A stretch of DNA of 64,000 nt from CAVZCK01 sp963798805 (GCA_963798805.1 CAWCVC010000010.1:1618948-1682947), one strand, 5' to 3'; shown: positions 36,445 through 46,014, numbered from the stretch's first letter. The notes: generated by a model from the sequence alone, not told the origin. Program-made: numbers and translations.

Positions 36445-36924
36445 CTAACGCTTGATGCCTTCGCATTGAGCCGAAGTCGGCGCCATTGGCTTCAGCAAGG
36501 GCCCGGCGACCGCCAGGGCGCCCGAGATGCAGGCGGCGGCAATGGCGATGGCGGCAGCGGTCCAGGCGAGAGAAGACGCCCCGGGACAGGCTGATGCCTG
36601 CGCCGGAGGGGCGGCCGTTCCGCCCATGCCGATATCGGCCGCGGCTGTCCGCACCTCATTCGCCACATAATCCGCCGCGGCGGTGATGAGCTGCTCGGCC
36701 ACCAGCTTCGACGCCTCGATATGCCTGGCGGCGGAGCCGGCGATGCTCTCGCTCGCGGCGTCAAGGCTCGCCCGCAGCTGCTTCAGCGCTTCGGCCAGGA
36801 TCAGCTCATTGAGGGTAACGGTGACCAGCACCGGATCGTCCCGACTGAGCAGCAGATCATGGCGCTTGGCCACCTCGCCGATCAGCCGCTCCGTCGCAAT
36901 CGAGGTCACCGCATGAGCGTTCAC
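36445..36924 (-). CDS. traM: Conjugal transfer protein TraM-like
   Basis: 159 residues; GTG start overlapping the TraL stop by 4 bases (GTGA). A helical N-terminus (RHDLLLSRDDPVLVTVTLNE, LILAEALKQLRASLDAA) is followed by a Cys/Pro linker and a C-terminal membrane helix (LAWTAAAIAIAAACISGALA). This matches the TraM of IncP-like transfer regions encoded directly after TraL; it is membrane-anchored and not essential in all systems. The call rests on the N-terminal motif and gene order. Confidence 0.7.
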   Translation of the reverse strand: MNAHAVTSIATERLIGEVAKRHDLLLSRDDPVLVTVTLNELILAEALKQLRASLDAASESIAGSAARHIEASKLVAEQLITAAADYVANEVRTAAADIGMGGTAAPPAQASACPGASSLAWTAAAIAIAAACISGALAVAGPLLKPMAPTSAQCEGIKR

Positions 36925-37663
36925 AGCGCCCCTTCCAGCTGAGCAAAGATGTCCTGCTGCACCTTGGTCAGCCGCTGGCGCGCCATGATCGGGAAATCCG
37001 GCGAGGCGATGGCTTCGGCGAAGGTGAGATGCCGCTTCATCATCTCCTGCAGATCGGCGCCGAAGGTCGCCGGGGTCCGCTGCGGCAGGCGCAGCACGAC
37101 ATGGATGCGATGGCGATGACGGAGATAGACCTCCATCTCCTCAAAGCTTTGCCGTCCTCGAAGATCGTGCCGAAGTGCTCGTTCAGCCAGACCATGAGCG
37201 TGACCTCGTCTGGGAGCTGGCCGGCGAGATCATCGAGGTCGTTCAAGGTCTCGAGCAAAGTGCGGCCGCTGCCGACGATGATGGCATGCACGACGACGGC
37301 CTTGCCCATCGCCGCAATCTGCCGATGCACGTCGTTCTCGATCAGATAGTTGGAGAGCGCCACATAGCTGGAGGTGCCGGTATCGATCACCGCATGCGCC
37401 TCCTCGGTCAGCACCTTTTCCAGGATCTGATCGAAGCGGCGCTCATCGATCTGCGTGCCGCGCATCAGCTCGATGCGCGTGACGCTCAAGGCAGCAAAGC
37501 TGGAGAAGGTCGACGTGGTGGCGTCGGCATCAAAGAGCAACACCGGCAGCTCCTGCTGGCGATAGAACTGGCCGAGCAGGAAGGCGATGAAGCTTTTACC
37601 GACTCCTCCTTTGGAGTTGAGGATGAAATGCACCTTCCACGAGGTCTCATTCTTCATGCACAT
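36921..37663 (-). pseudogene. traL: Conjugal transfer ATPase TraL (ParA/MinD-like), frameshifted
   Basis: ATG 37663 after AAGGAG. Deviant Walker A LNSKGGVGKSFIAFLLGQFY, then VLLFDADATTSTF, VIDTGTSSYVAL and TLMVWLNEHFG, as in TraL, a ParA-family ATPase of IncP-like systems. Near 37140 the frame becomes nonsense, while the correct continuation (EEMEVYLRHRHRIHVVLRLP, ADLQEMMKRHLTFAEAIASP, LTKVQQDIFAQLE) is open in another frame to 36921. One missing T in GCTTTGAGG would restore it. traM overlaps the end. Confidence 0.85.
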
Positions 37664-38253
37664 GGGTTCTCATCTCCTTCTCCAGTGCGTGTGTGAATTC
37701 CGCGCGATCCATTGAAACGGCGTGTTTCGGGATGGCGGGCGCCTGCGCGCGACAAACGCCAAGCGCTCGCCTCGGCTCTTGGGTGCGGCGTACCGGAGAG
37801 CGACCGGCGCATCCGAACGGGGCCGTTCGGTTCCCGGCTGCCCATGCGTCCCCGACCACACGGGGACGCCGGAGGAGGCGTAGACCTCCGGCTTGGGGAT
37901 GCGCTCTGTGCAGCCAGCGTCTTGCAGCCACTGAAAGACGGCCCGCCAGCAGTGACGCCGCCTCACCAGAGCATTACAAGCTTAGACCGCGTAATCAATC
38001 AGAACATGCATCAATAAACCGAAAATCATACAGACTGTGAGTTTTAATGTGAGTTTTATGAGTTTTGTGAGTTTGTAATCTCATGAATTTATACAGAATA
38101 TCTTCAATTTATATTGACAATGCTGTCGGTCATCCCGATCAATATAGACAGTGAGTGTTGCGGTCCGTGCCCTATGCTGCTTGTGGAGACGTCGTGAGCA
38201 CGCATGACGTCATGGCCTGACGTGCGGGACCGCCGGTGCCAGGGAGCGCCTCG
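37664..38253. other. oriT: Candidate origin of transfer (oriT) region
   Basis: 590 bases between divergent traL and traJ, the place of oriT in IncP-like systems. Seen: palindrome CCGAACGG-GG-CCGTTCGG (37813-37830); stem GCGTCCCC/GGGGACGC (37846-37853 and 37862-37869); four TGAGTTTT/G repeats at 38038, 38050, 38059 and 38068; an AT-rich stretch 37970-38120; and CCTATGCTGC at 38171-38180, one base from the RP4 nick-region CCTATCCTGC as I remember it. No traK is found. The nick site is inference. Confidence 0.5.
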
Positions 38254-38664
38254 ATGGCTGATCATCGCCAGGCCGTAAAAGTCTATGTGAGCTTTGAGGA
38301 GCGTGAGCGGCTCCTGGAGCGGGCACGCGGCTGCGACCTGCCGCTCTCGGCCTATCTGCGTCGGCTCGGCATCGGCCATCAGCCCAGATCCACCATCGAT
38401 GCCCAGGCCGTGCTGTCACTCCTCAAGCTCAATGCCGATCAGGGCCGGCTGGGCGGGCTCCTAAAGCTGTGGCTGAGCGAACGCCCCGGCTCCGGTGCCT
38501 CGGCCTTCGATGTGCGCCGGCTCTTGGGTCAGATCGAGGCGACGCAGCTCAGGCTGCGGGCGCTGGTCAGGCGTCTCGATGAGCGATGCGCCGCGGGCGA
38601 GGGCCAGGCCGATGCTGTCGCGGTTGCCGAGGGCACCAGCCCTGTCTTCAGGGATGCGCCATGA
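38254..38664 (+). CDS. traJ: Relaxosome DNA-binding protein TraJ-like
   Basis: 136 residues from ATG 38254 after GGGAG. VKVYVSFEERERLLERARG, CDLPLSAYLRRLGIGH is a ribbon-helix-helix-type start seen in TraJ/MobC proteins, followed by helices (LLKLNADQGRLGGLLKLWLS, VRRLLGQIEATQLRLRALVR). TraJ binds oriT and brings the relaxase to the nick. The gene overlaps the relaxase start by 4 bases (ATGA). Confidence 0.8.
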   Translation: MADHRQAVKVYVSFEERERLLERARGCDLPLSAYLRRLGIGHQPRSTIDAQAVLSLLKLNADQGRLGGLLKLWLSERPGSGASAFDVRRLLGQIEATQLRLRALVRRLDERCAAGEGQADAVAVAEGTSPVFRDAP

Positions 38665-39167
38665 TCGCCAAGCGGGTGCATCGGGTGAAGGGCGGCAGCT
38701 TTCGGCGGCTTGGCGGCTATATCGCCCGGCTCGAGGCCGGCAAATGGCAGCGCACCGCCGACTATATTCTCGACACGCTCGGCGCCGGCCGGCGCGCCGC
38801 GAATATCCGCATCACCAACCGCCAGGCCGAGGTGCTCGATGATGCCCTGGCCGAGATCACCGCGACGCAGATGCGCAACCGCCGCGCCCGGGGCGAGCGC
38901 ACCTATCATCTGGTGGTCTCCTTCGCGCAAGGCGAGCGTCCGCTTCCCGAGCAGCTGCGTGACATCGAGGATGAGCTCTGCGCCTCGATCGGCCTCGGCA
39001 CCCATCAGCGGCTGTCGGCGATCCATACCGACACCGCCCATCTCCATATCCATGTCGCCATCAACCAGATCCATCCGCAGACGCTGGCGCTGATCGAGCC
39101 CTGGTACGACAAGGCCAAGCCTGCTCGGCCTTGCCTTGAGCGTCGCTCTCCGTCGCCTGGATGGTGA
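38661..39167 (+). pseudogene. traI: TraI relaxase (MobP, IncP-like), C-terminally truncated
   Basis: Starts MIAKRVHRVKGGSFRRLGGY with the likely nucleophile Tyr20, then RITNRQAEVLDDALAEITAT, ERTYHLVVSFAQGERPLPEQ and the metal-binding HLHIHVAINQIHP. After EPWYDKAK the native sequence ends and a short alien tail (PARPCLERRSPSPG) follows to 39167. Only about 150 of the usual 600 or more residues remain; the nicking domain itself looks complete. The truncation joins directly to the tail of another gene (39120-39942), so a deletion of several kilobases is likely. Confidence 0.85.
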
Positions 39168-39942
39168 CCTGCAGCTCGCCATCTTCGCCACGGGCAGGCT
39201 GAGCTATGGGCGCGGCGAGTATTTTGCCCTCGGCGAGGACAGCGATCCGCTCGGCCTCATCCGCCGCTGCGAAAGCCTTGCTAAGGCCATCCCGAAACTC
39301 CTGGCTGAGACCGAGGCGGCGCTTTCCGCGGCGCGGGCCGATCTGCCGCGGCTCGAGCGCCAGCTGACGGGCAGCTCCTTCGCCAAGCAGGACCGGCTCG
39401 AACTCGCCAAGGCCAGACTCCATCAGCTCGAAGCCGAGCTGCAACCGCCGAAACAGGAGGCGCGCGGGCACATGAAAGCAGCCGATCTGAATGAGGAATG
39501 GCAACGTCTCGACCCGGAGACACAAACCGCCGTCGGCACCGTCGTCGACGCGGCGCGCCGGACAGGGGGTCGCAGCGGCGAGCCCTGGCGGGAGGGTGAG
39601 GTCTATGCCTATCCGCACGCCGGTGGCGGCATCGCCTGGGGCGTCGACGGCGCGGCCGGCAATCTCTACCGGGGTGTGATGCCGGCTCCGGCGAACGGCC
39701 TCGGCCCCGGTGACTATCTGCAAGGCCTTAAGCGCGCCGGCAGCGACGAAGAGGCCTTCCATGCCGTCTTTGTGAAGCTCAGCGCCGATCCGAAACTCGA
39801 CGACAAGGCGCTGACCAGCCTCGCCGGCGCCTATTGCGGCACGACCGAGAGCTGGCCGGAGCGCAGCGCCGCGCTCGGCGCCATCGAGACCGCCTTCTAC
39901 GAGAAGCGCAAGCGCATCGAGGCGCAGGTGAAGCACCGCTAA
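39120..39942 (+). pseudogene. C-terminal remnant of a large plasmid helicase/methylase-type protein
   Basis: Reading from about 39120 gives VALRRLDGDLQLAIFATGRL, GEYFALGEDSDPLGLIRRCE, a coiled coil (LAETEAALSAARADLPRLER) and a C-terminal region with EGEVYAYPHAGGGIAWGVDG and GTTESWPERSAALGAIETAF. The first part resembles the end of the giant helicase/DNA-methylase proteins of alphaproteobacterial plasmids, as I remember them. The start (TTG 39136) is artificial. Its N-terminal bulk is lost in the deletion that cut traI. The last 150 residues might be an independent gene. Confidence 0.5.
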
Positions 39943-39974
39943 GGCGGGCTCACCAAACCTTCTGAGACAAGCTG

Positions 39975-41195
39975 ATGACGGATGACCCCGACGCGAAAGC
40001 GGCGGAAGGGGCAGGGCGGCTTTACCTCGCCGTCCCTCTCGAGGAGCGCCAGGAGGTGCGCAGCCGCGGCGCCCGCTGGGACAGCCGGGCGAGGCGCTGG
40101 TATGCCCCCTCGCATCTGCCGCCTTCGCGCTTTGCCCGCTGGGCGAAGCTTGATGGCGGCGATTCGGTGGCGGCGTTTGCCGCGGCACTCGCCGAGGCCG
40201 GCCTCATTCTCCAGGGGGCGCCGCTCATGGACGGGCGTCTCCATCGGGTACGGGTTCACGGCGACAAGCCGGGCGCGCGGAGCGGTGCTTATATCGGGCA
40301 TCTCGATCGCCGGCCGGCCGGCTTTATTCAGAACTTCAAGACCGGCGAGAAGCGCAATTGGAAGGCGGTGTCGATCCCGATGCTGACGGCCGAGGAGCGG
40401 GGCCGGCTCAACCGGCAGATCTTGGCCGAGCGGGACAAGCGGGAGAAGGTGCGCGAAGCCATTCACGCCGAGACCTCTCGGCTGTTGAAGGCGTTTCTCA
40501 GCGCATTGCCGCTCGCGGGACGAGACCATCCCTATCTGCAGCGCAAAGGCGTCGATGCCCATGGCCTGCTGCTCAATACCGAAGGACCGCTCACCATCCC
40601 AGGCGGCGCGCCGAAGCCGCAATGCTGGAGCCGCAAAGGCGATCTCATCCTGCCGATCTGCGACATCGATGGCCGGCTGATCTCGGCGCAATCGATCGAT
40701 GCCGCCGGGCGCAAGAGCTTTCCGCGCGGTGGACGGCTTGCCGGCGGGCACCATCTGATCGGAGCTCCGCGCCAAGCAGGCCTTCTGGTCATCGCCGAAG
40801 GCTATGCAACCGCTGCCACCGTCCACGAGCTGACCGGCCTTGTGGTTGCCGTCGCTGTGAGTGCCGGAAATCTTGAAAAGGTTGCACGGGGTTTTCGGGA
40901 CTTCGACGCCGATTTGCCCATCGTCATCGCCGGCGACAACGACCACCGCAACCCGCATGAGCTGCTGCCGAACGGCAAACCGAAGCCGAATACCGGGCGC
41001 GAGGCTGCCGCCAGAGCCGCCTCGGCTGTCGGCGGCGCGGTCCTCCTGCCGAGTTTTGCTCCAGGTCATCCCGGCACCGACTGGAATGACCTTGCTGCAC
41101 ACGGTAGCGAGGCCTTCTTCGAGCAATGGGAACCGCAAATGGAGGCGATGAGGATGCATTTGGATCGGCGGTACGTCCGCGGACAACAACGTTGA
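39975..41195 (+). CDS. Toprim-domain plasmid primase-like protein (DUF5710/DUF7146 type)
   Basis: 406 residues. An N-terminal module (LYLAVPLEERQEVRSRGARW, DSRARRWYAP) is the DUF5710-type zinc-free fold found on plasmid primases. The middle part (RDHPYLQRKGVDAHGLLL) is the linker of TraC-like proteins. The Toprim core is GLLVIAEGYATAATVHEL (Glu) and DLPIVIAGDNDHRN (Asp-x-Asp), ending in GTDWNDLA. It probably primes replication of incoming single-stranded plasmid DNA. The following helicase gene begins about 170 bases later and could be its partner. Confidence 0.85.
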   Translation: MTDDPDAKAAEGAGRLYLAVPLEERQEVRSRGARWDSRARRWYAPSHLPPSRFARWAKLDGGDSVAAFAAALAEAGLILQGAPLMDGRLHRVRVHGDKPGARSGAYIGHLDRRPAGFIQNFKTGEKRNWKAVSIPMLTAEERGRLNRQILAERDKREKVREAIHAETSRLLKAFLSALPLAGRDHPYLQRKGVDAHGLLLNTEGPLTIPGGAPKPQCWSRKGDLILPICDIDGRLISAQSIDAAGRKSFPRGGRLAGGHHLIGAPRQAGLLVIAEGYATAATVHELTGLVVAVAVSAGNLEKVARGFRDFDADLPIVIAGDNDHRNPHELLPNGKPKPNTGREAAARAASAVGGAVLLPSFAPGHPGTDWNDLAAHGSEAFFEQWEPQMEAMRMHLDRRYVRGQQR

Positions 41196-41364
41196 GCAAC
41201 TAGGAGGCTAACCGAGAGCGCATTTACCCAAAGTCGCGGAACACACCGCCCTGCTAACCGCCTGCTGCAAGGACCATGAAATGACATTGTCCGGTCATTT
41301 GCCGCTTAGACGACGAGAAGCACACCAATTAAGGGCCGAAAATGACCCCGTTAGAGGCCTGATC

Positions 41365-43108
41365 ATGGGCAGCGTGATCGCGTATCCTCAAAAGCCTTCG
41401 AGCCCAAAACCACCAAGCAAATCATTAAGGGCTGAAGCGCTCAGAGCCTCAAAATTGAGAGCTATCGATTTCGGTAGCTGGCGACGTCTTATCGCCGATC
41501 GGCAGTCGTACCGGATCGGCGTTCGGGGGAATTGTGTGTTGCAAGGCACTGACCCACGAGGGAGCAGCGACCGGCGTGATCACATCCCGCCCTCAGCTAT
41601 CCAGCTATCGTCTCGAGCAGAAATTGATTTGCACCCCGGCCACCGCCCCACCGCGACGGACGAAGCAATCGAGATTCTACAAGAGCGTGGTGATTTGTAT
41701 GAGCGCAGCGGCGAGCTTGTACGCGTCTGTGGCAATCACATGCTTCCCGTGGACGAAAATTGGCTCATAGACTATCTCGCTCGCCATATTCGCTTTTTCC
41801 GCTTCAAACAAAATGGCGACAACTGGATCCGTCGTGAGGCAGATCCGCCCAGCTGGCTAGCCAAGGTTATCATTGCCAAAACCGGCGAGCGTGGGCTGCA
41901 GGAGCTGACAGGTGTCATCACGGCACCGACTTTACGTCCCGATGGCTCTCTTATGGATCAGCCCGGCTTTGATCCGGCAACCGGTCTGCTCCTTCAGGCT
42001 GCCGATTGGCCCAGCATCCCGCTCCATCCGGATCCCGCACAGCTGCGGCGTGCCTGGAATGTCTTGTGGCGACCATTCTTAGAGTTCCCGTTTGCATCTT
42101 GCGAGGATTGCGGTGCGACGGTCGCCGCCATTCTGACCGCAACAGTACGCCGGACTCTTCCAAGAGCTCCAGCAATCAGCTTCGACGCGCCAAGCGCGGG
42201 CAGCGGCAAGACGTTGCTGGCAACCTGCATCGCCGAGCTTGCCGGCGGTGAAGTCGCCGTCGTGCCTGAATGCAGGGATGAGGAGGAATTGCGCAAGCGC
42301 CTCCTTTCATCCCTGCGAGCGGGTCAGCCTTCAATCCTGCTCGACAATGTCAAAGGTCAATTCGCCTCTTCCGCGCTCGAGGCCTTTCTTACCGACGACA
42401 AATTATTCCGATCGGCTGCCGGGCGCTTCGCAAATGGTCCGGTTGCCGACCAACGTGCTGGTTCTAATCAGCGGCAACAACTTCCTGCCGCGGGGCGATC
42501 TTTGGAGGCGTATTGTCACCACGCGAATCGACCCGAAAGCCGAACACGCTGAAAGGCGGCGCTTCGAATTCGATGCGAGGGGCTACTGCCGGGACAACCG
42601 GCAAATGCTGGTCGCCGCAGCTCTCACACTCTTGCGAGGCTTCATTGACGCCGGAAGGCCGCGCGTCACCAATGACCGGCTTGCCTCATTCGAGGCGTGG
42701 GATGATCTGATCCGCCAATGTGTGCTGTGGATGGCCAACCAGGAAATTGCCCAACTCGGCGATCCCACCGCGTCAATTGCCAACGCGAAGGAACGCGAGC
42801 CGGAACGGCAGAAGCTTGCTGCCTTCCTCGAAACAACAGCGGCTATCATGGGCGTTGGTGCGGATGGTGTCCGCTGGCGCACGGGGGATCTCATCCAACG
42901 AGCGAAAAACGCTCCACTGATCGATGAGAGCGGACAGGCGCTTCACGACGTGCTTCTCGAGATTGCTGGAGAACGTCAGAGCATCAATCCTCGCATTCTC
43001 GGCCGCTGGATCGAGCGGCACACGGATGACCGCTGCGGCGGTCTTTATATCAAGCGCGCAGGCGAGCGCCGCCATGCAGCCTTATGGCAAATTCGAAGCT
43101 GTGAGTGA
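41365..43108 (+). pseudogene. D5-like replicative helicase, frameshifted
   Basis: Start chosen at ATG 41365 (MGSVIAYPQK). Residues resemble the helicase half of the first element: SAPSAGSGKTLLATCIAE with Walker A, PSILLDNVKGQFASSALEAF with Walker B, and then a break at LFRSAAGRF near 42415. The other frame, open to 43108, gives RLPTNVLVLISGNN (sensor) and GDLWRRIVTTRIDP, followed by a winged-helix-like end. One extra base (or two missing) near CGATCGGCTG accounts for it. Unlike the gene at 1274-5016 there is no AEP primase half; a Toprim protein is encoded upstream. Confidence 0.8.
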
Positions 43109-43163
43109 GCTTTTTTACTGATCCTCTTGATATTAAGGCCAATTGGAAAGGAGAGGGAATGCC

Positions 43164-43409
43164 ATGCCCAGATTTCGGCCCGAAACTGAAGCGGCTAAGG
43201 CCCTCGGAATTCCACTCTCAACCTTCCGGTATTGGGTTTCTATCGGCTTATTGCCAATAGCTATTCGCGATCTTGGCCTTTATGATATGAAAGCGCTTCA
43301 TACAGCTTGCGACAGACTTTCAGGTCTCGGCTCACCTGACAATGCGCTCGATCTGTGGCGCGAGCAAAGGATGGCAAGACACGGCACGCGTAAGACTGAA
43401 GGGGATTAA
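43164..43409 (+). CDS. Excisionase-like protein overlapping the integrase gene
   Basis: 82 residues from ATG 43164 (MPRFRPETEAAKALGIPLST). An HTH of the MerR/excisionase kind (TFRYWVSIGLLPIAIRDLGL) is followed by a helix (ALHTACDRLSGLG) and a basic end. The last 68 bases overlap the integrase start in another frame, as in the xis/int pair at 7508-7660. An upstream start at 43143 is possible. Confidence 0.6.
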   Translation: MPRFRPETEAAKALGIPLSTFRYWVSIGLLPIAIRDLGLYDMKALHTACDRLSGLGSPDNALDLWREQRMARHGTRKTEGD

Positions 43410-44397
43410 CAAGGTCACGACGAGACTCGCGGATGGCAGGCTTGTCACCTACTGGTACGCATGGAAAGGCGGGCCACGCCTGACAGGGCATCCAGGTTCG
43501 CCGGATTTTGTAGAAAGCTATTACGCGTCTCATCAGAATAGGCAAAAGGTCAATCCCTCCGCATTTCACTTTGTGATTTACCAGTATAAACAGAGTAGAG
43601 AATTTTTGGATTTAGCAGACAAGACTCGAAAAGATTATACGAAATATATATATCTTGTTGAGGAGGCATTTGCTGATTTGCCCATGCGGGCACTCGGTGA
43701 CCCTCGGGTCACGAGTGACTTCCTCGATTGGCGCGACCGCTTCCCGGGTGAGCGTCAGCGGGATTATGCTTGGTCAGTTCTGATGCGCATCATTTCGTGG
43801 GCACGCGGTCAAGGTCTGACAGATTATCGTCCTCCCTCTCGTATCAAGCGAAGCTACAAAGCTGACCGTGCCGATAAAATCTGGTTGCCGGAGCATATCG
43901 AGGCGTTTCGAACGATCGCGCCTGAACCGCTCTGGTGGGCCTTGGTGCTTGCCCTCGAAACGGGCCAGCGGCAGGGCGATCTCCTGCGTCTTGCCTCGAG
44001 CGCCTTTGATGGTTCTTGGATTCAGCTCAAACAGCAAAAAACCGGTCGCCGCGTTGCAGTGCCGGTTAGCGAAGACCTGCGCGCAACCTTGCAAACGATC
44101 CCCCGGATCTCGCCTCTCATTCTGACGTCAAGTCGGGGACGCCCATGGACCAGCGACGGCTTCAGAACCTCATGGGCCAAGGCTGTGAAGCAAGCGAACA
44201 TCGAAGGCCTCACATTTCATGATCTTCGCGGCACGGCGGTCACGCGCCTAGCGGAGGCTGGATGCACAGAAGCCGAAATCGCCTCCGTCACAGGACACAA
44301 GCTCGGCAGCGTGAGCGCGATTTTGGATCGGTATCTTGCTCGCACCAAGGGACTGGCCCTTGCCGCGATCACCAAACTCGATACGTACAAAAAATGA
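43342..44397 (+). CDS. Tyrosine-type site-specific integrase
   Basis: 351 residues. Catalytic residues: Arg210 (LETGQRQGDLL), His293-x-x-Arg296 (FHDLRGTAV), His319 (VTGHKLG) and Tyr331 (DRYLAR). The N-terminus (RLKGINKVTTRLADGRLVTY, WYAWKGGP) is a common opening of alphaproteobacterial phage and ICE integrases. The start at 43342 is the only ATG upstream; the true beginning may be later. The gene ends 75 bases before the tRNA-Lys fragment, toward which it points. Confidence 0.9.
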   Translation: MRSICGASKGWQDTARVRLKGINKVTTRLADGRLVTYWYAWKGGPRLTGHPGSPDFVESYYASHQNRQKVNPSAFHFVIYQYKQSREFLDLADKTRKDYTKYIYLVEEAFADLPMRALGDPRVTSDFLDWRDRFPGERQRDYAWSVLMRIISWARGQGLTDYRPPSRIKRSYKADRADKIWLPEHIEAFRTIAPEPLWWALVLALETGQRQGDLLRLASSAFDGSWIQLKQQKTGRRVAVPVSEDLRATLQTIPRISPLILTSSRGRPWTSDGFRTSWAKAVKQANIEGLTFHDLRGTAVTRLAEAGCTEAEIASVTGHKLGSVSAILDRYLARTKGLALAAITKLDTYKK

Positions 44398-44471
44398 ACG
44401 ATTTTTCCCAAATGAACTCCCAAACGCCCCGACGCAGCCAAGGCCATTTAGGACTAACCGTTTGATTTTAT

Positions 44472-44517
44472 TGGTGGGCGCACAAGGATTCGAACCTTGG
44501 ACCCGCTGATTAAGAGT
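44472..44517 (-). other. 3' fragment of tRNA-Lys(CUU): attachment site (att)
   Basis: On the bottom strand, TGACTCTTAATCA holds the anticodon CTT with half of its stem. The variable loop GCGGGTCC follows, then a T arm (AAGG-TTCGAAT-CCTT type), acceptor GTGCGCCCA and CCA. The 5' half of the tRNA is missing to the right, so this is a displaced end from integration. Orientation places the element on its right side and an intact tRNA-Lys beyond the window, while the integrase at 43342 lies on its left. A second integrase starts 150 bases to the right. Confidence 0.8.
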
Positions 44518-44662
44518 CACGTTTTCCGACCCGACAATAATGCGCTGTACATAGCAATATCAATAACTTACATTGTTTCGTCCGTCACAATTACACCGGA
44601 ATTTCCCGTAATTATGGCCATTCATGTTAGCCCGGTGTTAGCCGCAAACTATCCGGATCACC

Positions 44663-45832
44663 ATGTCGAACAACAGGCAGGCCCGCATCGGCGTGGCTCA
44701 GGTCAACGCCCTTAAGCCCGACGAAATAATCCGCGACACGGAGGTGAAAGGCTTTGGCATTCGCTGCCGCAGCGGCACGCCAAGCTACTTTCTGCAAACC
44801 CGCATCAAGGGCCGGCTGCGCTGGATCACCATCGGCAAGCACGGCTCGCCCTGGACACCGGCAAAGGCGCGCGACGAGGCGCAACGGCTGCTGCGCGCCA
44901 TTGCGGAAGGTGGAGACCCCGCGATGGAGAAGCAGCAATCGCTGCGCGCCAGTACGGTCGCGGAGGCAACGGCGCTGTTTATGTCCCGTCACGGTCCGCA
45001 TCTGGCCGCGCGCACCCGGCATGACTATCAGCGCCTTTTCGATACGACGATCCTTCCCGTTTTCGGCAAACGCCGCATCCATGACGTGAACGCTGTCGAG
45101 GTCGAGCGCTTTCATGCCGGCATGATGGCCACGCCGCGCAAGGCTAATCTGGCGGTTGCGATCCTCTCCACGCTCATGAATTGGCTCGAAAGCCAGAAAT
45201 TACGTCCCAGGCACTCGAACCCGTGCGCCGACATCAAACGTTTCAAGGAAAATCACCGCGAGCGGTTCCTGACGCAGGCGGAGCTCGACCGGCTGGGCGC
45301 CGTCCTTGCCGATGCCGAGCGGGAAGGGGAGAATATCTATGTGATCGCCGCTATACGGCTCCTGATCCTCACAGGAGCTCGCCTCAGTGAAATCCTCACC
45401 CTCAAATGGGAGTACATCGACTTCGAGCGTGGACTGATTTTTCTGCCGAAGTCGAAGACCGGTGCCAAGCCGATCTTTCTCAATCAGACGGCGATGCAGG
45501 TGCTGCACGCCATGCCGCGCGTCGAAGGCAATCCGCACGTCATCATCGGCGCTGCGGCCGGATCGCATCTGGTCAATCTGCAGAAGGCCTGGCGCCGCCT
45601 TCGCGGCCGGGCCGGACTTGGCGAGGTGCGGCTGCATGACCTGCGCCATTCCTTTGCCAGTTTCGCTGCCGCCCAGGGCGCTTCGCTGTTGATGATCGGT
45701 AAGCTGCTCGGTCACACGCAGGCGCAGACCACACAACGCTACGCCCATCTCGTTGCCGATCCGGTGCGAAATGTTGCCGAAAATGTCGGCAATCGGCTTG
45801 CGCCGTCGCTCGCGCCGCATTCCGCCAAATAA
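44663..45832 (+). CDS. P4-type tyrosine integrase
   Basis: 389 residues. The N-terminal arm-binding domain (ALKPDEIIRDTEVKGFGIRC, RIKGRLRWITIGKHG) is the DUF4102-like start of P4 integrases. Catalytic residues are Arg240 (LTGARLSEI), His325-x-x-Arg328 (LHDLRHSFA), His351 (LLGHTQA) and Tyr360 (QRYAHL). It belongs to the island that runs to at least the membrane protein at 46255-47412 and probably recombines at the tRNA-Lys site directly beside it. Complete. Confidence 0.92.
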   Translation: MSNNRQARIGVAQVNALKPDEIIRDTEVKGFGIRCRSGTPSYFLQTRIKGRLRWITIGKHGSPWTPAKARDEAQRLLRAIAEGGDPAMEKQQSLRASTVAEATALFMSRHGPHLAARTRHDYQRLFDTTILPVFGKRRIHDVNAVEVERFHAGMMATPRKANLAVAILSTLMNWLESQKLRPRHSNPCADIKRFKENHRERFLTQAELDRLGAVLADAEREGENIYVIAAIRLLILTGARLSEILTLKWEYIDFERGLIFLPKSKTGAKPIFLNQTAMQVLHAMPRVEGNPHVIIGAAAGSHLVNLQKAWRRLRGRAGLGEVRLHDLRHSFASFAAAQGASLLMIGKLLGHTQAQTTQRYAHLVADPVRNVAENVGNRLAPSLAPHSAK

Positions 45833-46014
45833 CCAGGATGCTACATCAGCCGCGAATGCCGGCGGATTATCCGCAGTTGGATAGGCGCATTTGCGATTAT
45901 GCGATTTTTCGCAAAATTACATTTCTTTAAAATCGTTTCCGCAACATATCGCTGATTGTACGCGGAATTTCGCTGTTTCACGCTGCTTCTCATCAACAGC
46001 TGAGAGGCACGCTC

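Noticed and set aside
39061..40188. 375-codon bottom-strand frame
   Set aside because: Antisense to traI, the plasmid-protein remnant and the Toprim gene.
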